The notes beneath the pieces were generated by a model. That model searched no databases and was not told where the DNA came from. It was given only the letters and a program-made list of their open reading frames with translations. This document shows, in pieces, positions 1 through 7,111 of a stretch of DNA of 14,296 nt (position 1 is its first letter; each line of letters begins with the position of its first letter). Made by a program: the position numbers and the translations under genes. The stretch spans positions 1-14,296 of the forward strand of contig JAHHRJ010000046.1 in NCBI GenBank assembly GCA_020025885.1. The letters are read 5' to 3'. Source of the DNA: Butyricicoccus sp. Its GTDB lineage: Bacteria > Bacillota > Clostridia > Oscillospirales > Butyricicoccaceae.

Positions 1-100
<100 letters not shown>

Positions 101-104
101 ACAC

Positions 105-133
105 AAAGCAGGTTCGAGAGAATTTGCTTTTTG
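105..133 (+). terminator. Rho-independent terminator of the rRNA operon
   Basis: An 11-bp stem pairs AAAGCAGGTTC (105-115) with GAATTTGCTTT (120-130), including two G-T wobbles, and is closed by a GAGA tetraloop (116-119). A run of T residues (128-132) and a further TTTG follow. It sits immediately after the 5S rRNA, as expected for the end of an rrn transcript. Confidence 0.75.
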
Positions 134-172
134 TTTGTTCGATAATTGTCAAATAGTATATTTTAGAAGAAT

Positions 173-205
173 AAAAAGAGTAGCTCTGTCAGAGCTACTC
201 TTTTT
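173..205. terminator. Bidirectional terminator hairpin
   Basis: A perfect 15-bp inverted repeat pairs AAAAAGAGTAGCTCT (173-187) with AGAGCTACTCTTTTT (191-205) around a 3-base loop. The arm ends are A5 on the left and T5 on the right, so it gives a U-tract in both directions. On the minus strand it lies 6 bases after the stop codon of the small gene at 212-373. On the plus strand it is a second barrier to transcription out of the rRNA operon. Confidence 0.85.
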
Positions 206-211
206 GTGATT

Positions 212-373
212 TTATAATTTATTTTCTATTTTCTCGCAAAAACGAAGACAGGCAGGGTCATCTGGTTTGCGAATTTTGATTCGAGGCATTGTGCAATGCC
301 CTAATACTTTGGTTTTGTATGCGATATGCTTTGCACGTATTACAAAATACGCACAGTCTTTACAAGTTGACAT
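212..373 (-). CDS. Small cysteine-rich protein, unknown function (53 aa)
   Basis: This 53-codon reading frame starts at ATG 373-371 and stops with TAA at 214-212. The product is basic and has five cysteines: C4 and C7 (CKDC), C27 (GHC), C42 (DPAC) and C46 (RFC). The C-x2-C near the N-terminus, a Gly-x-Cys in the middle and a 'KPDDPAC..F' stretch near the C-terminus resemble small putative zinc-binding proteins of Clostridia; this is a recollection, not a database match. Gene-like signals surround it on the minus strand: AAAGGA (389-384) 10 bases before the ATG, a promoter TTGCGC-N17-TATAAT at 443-415, and a terminator 6 bases after the stop. No signal peptide or membrane segment is visible, so a cytoplasmic protein binding a metal through its cysteines is the best guess. 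Function is not known. Confidence 0.72.
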   Translation of the reverse strand: MSTCKDCAYFVIRAKHIAYKTKVLGHCTMPRIKIRKPDDPACLRFCEKIENKL

Positions 374-414
374 GCAGATAGATTCCTTTGATTTTAAGCA
401 CAGTTTTTAATGTT

Positions 415-443
415 ATTATAAGCTATGCTGGAGCTCGGCGCAA
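415..443 (-). promoter_or_regulatory. Sigma-A promoter of the small cysteine-rich gene
   Basis: Read on the minus strand, TTGCGC (443-438) is followed 17 bases later by a perfect TATAAT (420-415). It lies about 40 bases before the start codon of the gene at 212-373 and points leftward, away from the promoter at about 514-522. Confidence 0.6.
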
Positions 444-493
444 GCAAAAAATATGTCCAAAAACTGTACATGTGGATTAGCAGAGTTGCCCAA

Positions 494-522
494 TATACTT
501 TTATAAGAGACACTGGTATAAT
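494..522 (+). promoter_or_regulatory. Extended -10 promoter upstream of the unknown membrane protein gene
   Basis: TGGTATAAT at 514-522 is a perfect extended -10 element (TG-N-TATAAT). The hexamer 17 bases upstream (ATACTT, 494-499) is a poor -35, which is usual for extended -10 promoters. Transcription would begin near 529, leaving a leader of about 35 bases before the start at 565. Confidence 0.6.
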
Positions 523-564
523 AAAAATATACAACATCTATATCTAGGAAAGCAAGGGATCAAT

Positions 565-1095
565 GTGTTGAACCTAAAGGAACACCGTCCATATGTGGCA
601 CAATTTTTGTTAACTATACTATTGTTATGCTTGCCAATGCTCTATTTTGTGCAGAAATATGAGTATATTCATGCAGATGTTTATACGGTGGAAATGAGTA
701 GGATTTCAAGCCAAGTGGATGGCAAGTTAGAACGAGAAATGATTTGGAAAAATCAAAAGGATGAACAAAATAATGGTATGATTTATGGGGCATACTATTA
801 TCCACAGGCACTTTCTTTGGTGTGTCATACAACACGAGTGCAGAATGAAAATACAACTCCTCCAACAATGGCTTACCTTATTTCTGATGAAGGCAAATTG
901 TATCCAGCAAAGCTCGTTTGGAACGGAGAGTATAACACAACACTGTTGATTTTTGAGAATATCCCCGATGAAGAGGTAAACAGCTTGTCATATCTCGATA
1001 TCTTACCGGATGAAGCTGCAACAACTGCAAGCGCAACATATGACCCAGCAGTAACCATTTCTGGTCGTGTGCGATATTCGCTTCAAACGATATAA
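565..1095 (+). CDS. Unknown protein with N-terminal membrane anchor (176 aa)
   Basis: I do not recognise this protein. Residues about 11-29 form one strongly hydrophobic segment after a short positive N-terminus, so it is probably a single-pass protein or uncleaved signal anchor with about 145 residues outside the membrane. No lipobox is present: the residues before C22 are LLL. The outer part contains several Tyr and Asn residues and two stretches with acidic or small residues (around 134-150), but no repeat or catalytic motif I can name. The start is GTG at 565, with AAGGGA (554-559) 5 bases upstream; a TTG at 568 would give better spacing and is an alternative. The gene looks richer in A+T than its right-hand neighbours. 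It has its own promoter and lies between an rRNA operon and guaB. No clear terminator separates it from guaB. Confidence 0.7.
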   Translation: MLNLKEHRPYVAQFLLTILLLCLPMLYFVQKYEYIHADVYTVEMSRISSQVDGKLEREMIWKNQKDEQNNGMIYGAYYYPQALSLVCHTTRVQNENTTPPTMAYLISDEGKLYPAKLVWNGEYNTTLLIFENIPDEEVNSLSYLDILPDEAATTASATYDPAVTISGRVRYSLQTI

Positions 1096-1205
1096 TCTGC
1101 ATAATAAAGTTGTGGAATTCTGTGTTTTTGTTTGGTCAAATACCCAATGGCGAATTGCATAGCACTTGTTTCTTGGAATTGGTACAAATTGTAGCAAAAC
1201 GCAGG

Positions 1206-1234
1206 TTTACTTTGCCGCAACAAAACGGTATAAT
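1206..1234 (+). promoter_or_regulatory. Promoter of guaB
   Basis: TTTACT (1206-1211), 17 bases, then a perfect TATAAT (1229-1234). A transcript starting near 1241 has a leader of about 40 bases before the guaB ATG. That leader is too short for a purine riboswitch, and none is seen. The promoter lies within an in-frame upstream extension of the guaB frame, which argues that the extension is not translated. Confidence 0.65.
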
Positions 1235-1280
1235 GTTAGATAACATGGAAACAGTTCTGTACGGTAAAGGAGAAGACATT

Positions 1281-2789
1281 ATGGCATATTATTTTTCGGA
1301 ACCCTCTCGTACTTTTAGCGAGTATCTGTTGGTACCAGGTTACTCATCTTCTGAGTGTGTCCCCGCAAACGTAAGCCTGCGTACCCCTATTGTGAAGTTT
1401 AAAAAGGGTGAAGAGTCCCCTTTGTATGCGAATATCCCGCTCGTCTCGGCAATCATGCAGGCTGTATCAGATGATAAGATGGCAATTGCACTCGCGCGTG
1501 AAGGCGGCATTTCCTTTATCTATGGTTCACAGACAATTGAAAGTGAAGCAGCAATGGTTGCACGTGTAAAGGCATATAAGGCTGGCTTTATCGTTTCAGA
1601 TTCCAACATCAAGCCGGATCAGACACTGGCTCATGTGCTGGAGCTCAAGGAAAAGACAGGGCATTCTACTGTGGCTGTTACAGAAGATGGCACTGCAACA
1701 GGTAGGCTGCTGGGCATTGTTACCAGCCGTGACTATCGCGTTTCTCGTATGTCCACAGAGGAAAAGGTTTCTTCCTTTATGACTCCGTTTGAAAAGCTGA
1801 TCACAGCACCAGCGGATACCACCCTCAAAGAAGCAAATAACATCATTTGGGATCATAAGCTGAATGCTCTGCCGCTCGTAGATGAGGATCAGCATCTGGT
1901 TTACATGGTATTCCGTAAGGATTATGATTCTCACAAGGAAAATATGCTGGAGTTGCTCGATAAGGACAAGCGTTATATCGTCGGCGCTGGTATTAACACC
2001 CGTGACTATGCACAGCGCGTTCCGGCACTGGTAGAAGCTGGTGCAGATGTACTTTGTATCGACTCATCAGAAGGCTACTCTGAATGGCAGTCTCGCACAA
2101 TCGCTTGGGTTCGTGAGCATTATGGTGATACCGTTAAGGTTGGCGCAGGCAATGTTGTTGACCGTGAAGGCTTCCGCTTCCTTGCAGAAGCTGGCGCAGA
2201 CTTTATTAAGATCGGTATCGGTGGCGGCTCCATCTGTATCACACGTGAGCAGAAGGGCATCGGTCGCGGTCAGGCAACGGCTGTCATTGAAGTTGCAGCT
2301 GCGCGTGACGAATACTTTAAGGAAACTGGTATCTATATCCCGATTTGCTCGGATGGCGGTATCGTGCATGACTATCATGTGACACTGGCACTGGCAATGG
2401 GTGCTGATTTCATTATGCTGGGTCGTTACTTCTCCCGCTTTGATGAGTCTCCGACAAACAAGGTAAATATTGGCGGAACATTCATGAAGGAATACTGGGG
2501 CGAAGGCTCTGCGCGTGCACGTAACTGGCAGCGTTATGACCTCGGCGGCGCAAGTAAGCTCTCCTTTGAGGAAGGCGTAGACTCCTATGTGCCATATGCT
2601 GGTTCGCTTAAGGACAATGTTACACTAACTCTGAACAAGGTACGTTCTACCATGTGTAACTGTGGCGCGCTGACCATCCCAGAGCTTCAGGAGAAGGCGA
2701 AGATTACTTTGGTTTCCGCAACATCCATCGTAGAAGGCGGCGCACATGATGTTGTGCTCAAGGATACAGCGGTATCTTCTCACAAGTAA
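1281..2789 (+). CDS. guaB: IMP dehydrogenase, Tritrichomonas foetus-like type
   Basis: It oxidises IMP to XMP with NAD+, the committed step of GTP synthesis, in the cytoplasm. The 502-residue protein is a TIM barrel interrupted by two CBS motifs (about residues 103-225). Catalytic residues are visible: Asp261 (CIDSSEG), Cys319 in GGGSICITRE, which forms the covalent E-XMP intermediate, and Arg418-Tyr419 in NWQRYDLGG on the mobile flap. The sequence and the numbering (Cys319, Arg418, Tyr419) match the well-studied T. foetus enzyme as I remember it, rather than the usual bacterial GuaB (GPGSICTTR). Lys310 and Glu431, the residues linked to mycophenolic acid resistance in T. foetus, are both present. 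The start at 1281 is set by AAAGGAGAA at 1266-1274; the frame is open further upstream, but a promoter lies there. The gene is probably monocistronic, with a terminator at 2815-2841. Confidence 0.96.
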   Translation: MAYYFSEPSRTFSEYLLVPGYSSSECVPANVSLRTPIVKFKKGEESPLYANIPLVSAIMQAVSDDKMAIALAREGGISFIYGSQTIESEAAMVARVKAYKAGFIVSDSNIKPDQTLAHVLELKEKTGHSTVAVTEDGTATGRLLGIVTSRDYRVSRMSTEEKVSSFMTPFEKLITAPADTTLKEANNIIWDHKLNALPLVDEDQHLVYMVFRKDYDSHKENMLELLDKDKRYIVGAGINTRDYAQRVPALVEAGADVLCIDSSEGYSEWQSRTIAWVREHYGDTVKVGAGNVVDREGFRFLAEAGADFIKIGIGGGSICITREQKGIGRGQATAVIEVAAARDEYFKETGIYIPICSDGGIVHDYHVTLALAMGADFIMLGRYFSRFDESPTNKVNIGGTFMKEYWGEGSARARNWQRYDLGGASKLSFEEGVDSYVPYAGSLKDNVTLTLNKVRSTMCNCGALTIPELQEKAKITLVSATSIVEGGAHDVVLKDTAVSSHK

Positions 2790-2814
2790 AATTATACTGC
2801 GTTTGAAAGCTGGA

Positions 2815-2842
2815 AAAGCCCTCCGCACTGCGGAGGGCTTTA
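2815..2842 (+). terminator. Terminator after guaB
   Basis: A perfect 12-bp GC-rich stem pairs AAAGCCCTCCGC (2815-2826) with GCGGAGGGCTTT (2830-2841) around the loop ACT. The T-run is short (TTTA), so termination may be incomplete. It begins 25 bases after the guaB stop. Confidence 0.75.
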
Positions 2843-2951
2843 TACATCGAGTATATCAGATAAAAAGAGAAACGTTTTTTGTGGTCAAGAAGAACAAAAC
2901 AGGGCACATCGTATCAGAAGAAGTATGTGTGTAACTGGAAAGAGGTATTTC

Positions 2952-4232
2952 ATGAAGCAAGGAACAAAACAATCGGGAAAACAAAGTGGTCAGGAGACCA
3001 GTATACCGCCAATCCCCATACAAAACGGCTGGACGTTTATCAGATGGATCGTGTTTGCTTGTGTGGTAGGCTTTACTATTGGTGTGATTGGGGCAGGGTT
3101 TCATCATGCAGTTTTATGGGTGACCAGTTTCCGCAAGGCGCATAGATGGATCTTATTTGGAATGCCGCTCGCTGGTTTGCTGATCGTGTGGCTGTATCAC
3201 GTCAGCGGCATGGAGCGCGATGGTGGAACAAACCTTGTCATCGTCTCAGTACGTGACAATGCGCCAATTCGTTTGCGTACTGCACCACTCATTATTGTGA
3301 CAACGATTATGACACATTTGTTTGGCGGATCGTCTGGGCGAGAAGGTGCGGCGTTACAGCTAGGCAGTGCAATTTCTGCATGGGTTGGAAGGATCATACA
3401 GCTGGATGACAAAGACGAACGCATTATCAAGATGTGCGGTATGGCGGCAGGATTTGCGGCGTTATTTGGAACACCATTAGCAGCTGCGGTATTCGCAATG
3501 GAAGTTGTGAGCGTAGGCGTGATGTACTATGCAGCGATTTTCCCTTGCTTGTTGTCTGCACTGGTTGCCTTGATCACCGCAGGAGCACTCGGAGGACATC
3601 CAGAAGCATTTTTGATCACAGGTGTTCCAACGATTACATTTGTGGTTTTAATACAGGTAATCGTGCTGGGGATTTTGTGTGCATTTGTAGCGATGTTATT
3701 CTGCTGGATTTTTGGCAATGTCCATCATCTATATACAAGATACTTGCCAAATCCATATCTGCGCATTGCAGTTGGTGGCTGTATTGTGTCTGGAATCAGT
3801 CTGCTTATAGGAACAGGGGATTATAATGGTGCCGGAATGGAAGTCATTACACGTGCGTTTGTGGGCAATGCACATCCAGCTGCATTTATCTTGAAAATCG
3901 TTCTGACAGCGATCACACTGGGGGCAGGATTTAAGGGCGGTGAGATCGTTCCAGCATTTTTTTCAGGCGCGACATTTGGCTGCTTTTATGGAAAATTTTT
4001 AGGGATATCTGCGTCTTTCTCTTCGGGTATTGGCATGGTTGCGGTATTTTGTGGGGTGACAAATTGTCCGCTAACCTCAATTTTGCTGGCATATGAACTC
4101 TTTGGCGGCGCAAGATTGGCGCTGATTGCCTTGGCTTGTGCAGTCTCTTACATGCTTTCAGGATATTCTGGACTGTATAGCGCACAGAAGATCCTCTACT
4201 CCAAGATGCGTGCAGAATATATTGCGCAGTAA
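2952..4232 (+). CDS. CLC-family anion transporter (fluoride-branch-like)
   Basis: This integral membrane protein of 426 residues has about ten or more hydrophobic segments. It belongs to the CLC chloride channel/antiporter family. Visible motifs are GGTNLV near residue 90, HLFGGSSGREGAALQLG with the gating glutamate at Glu131 (equivalent of E148 in E. coli ClC), and GFKGGEIVPAFFSG at about 326-339. At the place where chloride-type CLCs carry the central tyrosine the sequence reads VTNCPLT (Thr370). The HLFGGS-GREG signature and the missing tyrosine resemble CLC-F fluoride/proton antiporters as I recall them, so fluoride export is plausible but unproven. No cytoplasmic CBS domain follows. Start choice: GGAAAGAGG (2937-2945) lies 6 bases before ATG 2952. 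An in-frame ATG at 2925 lacks a good site. No fluoride riboswitch is visible upstream. Confidence 0.88.
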   Translation: MKQGTKQSGKQSGQETSIPPIPIQNGWTFIRWIVFACVVGFTIGVIGAGFHHAVLWVTSFRKAHRWILFGMPLAGLLIVWLYHVSGMERDGGTNLVIVSVRDNAPIRLRTAPLIIVTTIMTHLFGGSSGREGAALQLGSAISAWVGRIIQLDDKDERIIKMCGMAAGFAALFGTPLAAAVFAMEVVSVGVMYYAAIFPCLLSALVALITAGALGGHPEAFLITGVPTITFVVLIQVIVLGILCAFVAMLFCWIFGNVHHLYTRYLPNPYLRIAVGGCIVSGISLLIGTGDYNGAGMEVITRAFVGNAHPAAFILKIVLTAITLGAGFKGGEIVPAFFSGATFGCFYGKFLGISASFSSGIGMVAVFCGVTNCPLTSILLAYELFGGARLALIALACAVSYMLSGYSGLYSAQKILYSKMRAEYIAQ

Positions 4233-4296
4233 AGTATTTGACAGCTGAAACAAGAAGAAAAGTGCGTATTCCTGCTAGATTTGTTGAAATGTTGCA

Positions 4297-4325
4297 TTGC
4301 AAACTGATTTTATATCGGGTAAAAT
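4297..4325 (+). promoter_or_regulatory. Promoter of the MATE-plsC pair
   Basis: TTGCAA (4297-4302), 17 bases, then TAAAAT (4320-4325). It lies between the CLC stop and the MATE start, with a leader of about 58 bases. The -35 hexamer begins with the same TTG that could be read as an upstream start codon of the MATE frame, which makes that start unlikely. Confidence 0.45.
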
Positions 4326-4389
4326 AGAAAATAGTTTTCTGTTCACAGGGGTAATAGGCAAGATTATATCAAGAAAGAAGGATGTTTTT

Positions 4390-5772
4390 TTGCAGTCACA
4401 ACAAAAAATGGGAAGCATGCACATGGCACCTCTGATTTTGAAAATGTCATTGCCAGCAATCGCATCTATGCTCATCAATGCGCTTTATAACATCGTAGAC
4501 AGTGCATTTGTTGCACGTTATTCAGCAGATGCATTGACTGCGGTTTCGTTGGTCTTTCCGCTGCAACAGCTGGTCATTGCGGTTGCAGTTGGCGCCGGAA
4601 TCGGTGTCAACTCGCTGATGTCGCGCTCCTTGGGCGCGAAGGATCAGGAAAAGGCAGAACTTGCAGCAGAGCATGGACTCGCACTCTCAGTACTAGCTGG
4701 TTTATTGTTTGTGATGATTGGATTTTTTGGAAGCCGTCCATTTTTGGGTGCATTTACCAACAATCCAAAAGTGCTGGATCAGGCAGTGCAGTACTCTTAT
4801 ATCGTAGTAGGGTTGAGCACATTTGTTATGGTCTACATCATGTGCGAGAAAATCCAGCAGGCAACAGGTGACATGATCGTTCCGATGTGTCAGGGGCTTG
4901 GTGGGTCGATCGTCAATATTGTTTTAGACCCGTTGTTGATTTTCGGTATTGGTCCATTTCCTGAGCTTGGCATACGAGGTGCGGCGATCGCAACCGTATT
5001 GGGACAAGTTGTCGGTATGCTGATTGGTCTTTGGGGGATCTTCTGTCACCAGAAGATGCTCAAAATTCGCTTGTTGGGGTGGAAATTACGCGGCGATATT
5101 GTATGCGAAGTCTATCAAGTCGGATTGCCCAGTATTATTATGCAGAGCATTTCATCGGTTATGATCGCGGGTATGAATGTGATCTTGATCCAGTTCTCTG
5201 AGGCGGCTGTGACTGTTTTGGGCATTTACTTTAAGCTGCAAACATTCGTGTTTATGCCTGTATTTGGACTCAATCAGGGTTCTCTGCCTGTTATGGGATA
5301 TAACTTTGGTGCGAGAGATCGCCATAGACTCTTGGGGGCATATCGCATTACGGTATTCTATGCCGTTGTCATTATGATGATCGGTATGGGCGTTTTTCAG
5401 GTATTCCCAGAGCCCATGATCCGTATTTTCTCTGATCCGAACAATCCGCAGGCAACGGAAACATTGGTCGAGCTGGGTGTGCCTGCGCTGCGCACCATTA
5501 GCCTATCCTTTGTTTGTGCAAGCTTTGGCATTATCAACTCTACACTGTTTCAAGCAATTGGACATGGTATGGCGTCACTCTTGGTGTCAGTATGTCGCCA
5601 GTTGTTTATTATTCTACCAGTTGCGGTAGTGCTTGCAAAGGTTGCTGGTTTGACAGCAGTATGGTATGCATTCCCAATTGCAGAGATCGCTGCGGTCATA
5701 TTGTCGTGGGGCATTTTGACGCAGATCGACCGTCGACAGTTACGTAAGCTGGTGCCACTAAAGGAGGAATAA
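4390..5772 (+). CDS. MATE-family multidrug/cation efflux protein
   Basis: This is an inner-membrane transporter of the MATE (multi-antimicrobial extrusion) family, which exports organic cations or drugs in exchange for Na+ or H+. The 460-residue product has about 12 hydrophobic segments arranged as two MatE halves. The first opens with PLILKMSLPAIASMLINALY and NIVDSAFVARYSADALTAV, the typical MATE helix 1-2 region. The second half begins near VGLPSIIMQSISSVM. The substrate cannot be told from sequence. Start choice: TTG at 4390, with GAAAGAAGG ending at 4381, 8 bases upstream. The next option is ATG 4408, which has no good ribosome site. The frame is also open from TTG 4297, but that overlaps a promoter. 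plsC follows 7 bases after the stop, so the two are co-transcribed. The downstream position from the CLC gene may or may not mean shared regulation. Confidence 0.9.
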   Translation: MQSQQKMGSMHMAPLILKMSLPAIASMLINALYNIVDSAFVARYSADALTAVSLVFPLQQLVIAVAVGAGIGVNSLMSRSLGAKDQEKAELAAEHGLALSVLAGLLFVMIGFFGSRPFLGAFTNNPKVLDQAVQYSYIVVGLSTFVMVYIMCEKIQQATGDMIVPMCQGLGGSIVNIVLDPLLIFGIGPFPELGIRGAAIATVLGQVVGMLIGLWGIFCHQKMLKIRLLGWKLRGDIVCEVYQVGLPSIIMQSISSVMIAGMNVILIQFSEAAVTVLGIYFKLQTFVFMPVFGLNQGSLPVMGYNFGARDRHRLLGAYRITVFYAVVIMMIGMGVFQVFPEPMIRIFSDPNNPQATETLVELGVPALRTISLSFVCASFGIINSTLFQAIGHGMASLLVSVCRQLFIILPVAVVLAKVAGLTAVWYAFPIAEIAAVILSWGILTQIDRRQLRKLVPLKEE

Positions 5773-5779
5773 ATCAAAG

Positions 5780-6487
5780 ATGCGGACAATTATCTGGTTT
5801 ATTTATTTTTGGCTGTATTTGCTGTTTGCACTGCCTGTGAGCATTTATATCTGGGTGCTCGAAAAGCGTGGGCTGGATGAGAAGGCAGACAAGGTCGTGC
5901 AGGGAATGGTGGAACGCTGGGCGCGTCGCTTGATGCGGCTCGCGGGGGCCTCTGTACATGTGACTGGACAGGAGAATTTACCAGAAGGCGCTGCTGTCTA
6001 TGTTGCCAATCACCAAGGCTATTTTGATATCCCGGTTATGCTGACCTGTTTGAGCGAGCCGCATGGGTTGGTCGCAAAAAAAGAGATTGACCGTTTGCCG
6101 GGTATTCGCACTTGGATGCAGCATCTGCACTGCTTATTTGTGGACAGATCCTCTCCACGCGCAGGGGCACAGGTTATTTTGGATGGAGAAAAGCTACTCA
6201 AGAGTGGACGCAGCGTCACCATTTTTCCAGAAGGGACACGCTCTCGTGGTGGTGAGATGCATGAGTTTAAGGCAGGCGCGTTCCGCATTGCAACGCGCGC
6301 TGGCGTGCCCATTGTGCCGGTGACAATTGATGGCTCCCATCGCTTGATGGAGTCCAATCATTTTTTGATCAAGCCAGGGAAAATCAATCTGACGATTCAT
6401 CCTGCGATCGAAACCAAGGGATTGTCCCGCGATGAGATCAAGGCGCTGCCCGAGCGGGTGAAAGAGATCATTGTATCTGCGCTATAA
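5780..6487 (+). CDS. plsC: 1-acyl-sn-glycerol-3-phosphate acyltransferase
   Basis: PlsC acylates lysophosphatidic acid at position 2 to give phosphatidic acid, the precursor of membrane phospholipids, at the cytoplasmic face of the membrane. The 235-residue protein has an N-terminal hydrophobic anchor (about residues 4-27) followed by the acyltransferase domain. The catalytic HX4D motif is HQGYFD (His78, Asp83, preceded by Asn77). The glycerol-phosphate binding motif is FPEGTRSR at about 149-156, and the VPIVPVTIDGS block follows near 178. The length is normal for the family. AGGAGG (5762-5767) lies within the last codons of the MATE gene, 12 bases before this ATG, which suggests translational coupling. 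It is the last gene of this unit, with a terminator 20 bases after the stop. Related acyltransferases of this family act on other lysolipids, so the exact acceptor is inferred. Confidence 0.93.
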   Translation: MRTIIWFIYFWLYLLFALPVSIYIWVLEKRGLDEKADKVVQGMVERWARRLMRLAGASVHVTGQENLPEGAAVYVANHQGYFDIPVMLTCLSEPHGLVAKKEIDRLPGIRTWMQHLHCLFVDRSSPRAGAQVILDGEKLLKSGRSVTIFPEGTRSRGGEMHEFKAGAFRIATRAGVPIVPVTIDGSHRLMESNHFLIKPGKINLTIHPAIETKGLSRDEIKALPERVKEIIVSAL

Positions 6488-6506
6488 AAATGCTTTGAGG
6501 CAAATT

Positions 6507-6539
6507 AAAATCCTTTGACCGGAAGTCAAGGGATTTTTT
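6507..6539 (+). terminator. Terminator between convergent plsC and bioY
   Basis: A 13-bp stem pairs 6507-6519 (AAAATCCTTTGAC) with 6525-6537 (GTCAAGGGATTTT), with one T-G wobble, around the loop CGGAA. TTTTTT (6534-6539) overlaps the end of the stem. It ends one base from the bioY stop codon on the other strand. On the minus strand the wobble becomes a C-A mismatch, but the hairpin could still help end bioY transcription. Confidence 0.8.
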
Positions 6540-6540
6540 G

Positions 6541-7071
6541 TTAGGTATGCTGGGGTTGGAAGATCCCTGTGAGTCTCTTGGCAAGCACAGCGGAAACAGC
6601 AATTTTCAAAGCATCACCGGGAAGGAAGGGCAGGACACACAGCGTTAAGGCGTGAGATAGTGTGCTAGCAGTGGATACCATAAACCAAGCAGTGCCAAGC
6701 CCATAGCACAAGACCAGACCGCAGAGCATCGCAAGCATTCGCCCACCGCAGAAGTGCCAACGATTGGCTAGGATACCTACAACAAGTGCAGCGAGCACAT
6801 AACCTGTCAGATAGCCGCCTGTTGGACTGAGCAAAGCTTGCGCACCACCACGAAATCCAGAGAATACAGGCAGACCGCACACGCCAAGAGCAAGATAGAC
6901 AAGCTGTGATGCCATGCCCCAACGTGCGCCAAGTACTGCGCCAGCAAGAAACACAGAACAAATTGCAAGATTGACAGGAACCATCCAAGGGGTCGGAATG
7001 GCAATCTGAGAAAATACGGCTGTCAGCGCAGCGAAAAGTGCGGCAGCCGTGAGAGAGCGAATGCGCATCAT
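6541..7071 (-). CDS. bioY: Biotin transporter BioY (ECF S-component)
   Basis: BioY is the membrane S-component that binds biotin for energy-coupling-factor transporters. The 176-residue protein is almost entirely hydrophobic (about six segments). It has the family hallmark region: CGLPVFSGFRGGAQAL at about 65-80, then PTGGYLTGY at 83-91. Another block, FLPGDALKI, lies near residue 150. No bioM/bioN (ATPase and T-component) is next to it, so it probably uses a shared housekeeping ECF module encoded elsewhere; some solitary BioY proteins are also reported to transport alone. The start ATG at 7071 is preceded by AGGAGG (7084-7079) with 7 bases of spacing. A second ATG follows directly at 7068. 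It is transcribed alone and leftward, divergent from luxS, from a promoter with operator-like repeats. BirA-type biotin repression would be expected but the site is not a clear match. Confidence 0.95.
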   Translation of the reverse strand: MMRIRSLTAAALFAALTAVFSQIAIPTPWMVPVNLAICSVFLAGAVLGARWGMASQLVYLALGVCGLPVFSGFRGGAQALLSPTGGYLTGYVLAALVVGILANRWHFCGGRMLAMLCGLVLCYGLGTAWFMVSTASTLSHALTLCVLPFLPGDALKIAVSAVLAKRLTGIFQPQHT

Positions 7072-7111
7072 AGAAAAGCCTCCTAAAAAATGATTTGCTG
7101 AATTGTTTATA

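Noticed and set aside
1110..1280. 57-codon N-terminal extension of the guaB frame
   Set aside because: A good promoter (TTTACT-N17-TATAAT) and the Shine-Dalgarno site lie inside it, and the 502-residue product from 1281 matches the known enzyme length.
1241..1280. Purine riboswitch before guaB
   Set aside because: The leader from the predicted start is only about 40 bases, with no aptamer-like helices.
2843..2951. Fluoride riboswitch before the CLC gene
   Set aside because: I could not find the conserved GGNGAUGG-type start or the CUGAUAG-type end in this stretch.
4382..4435. Short ATG frame overlapping the MATE start
   Set aside because: It is 17 codons in a different frame and uses the same ribosome site area; no sign of a real leader peptide.
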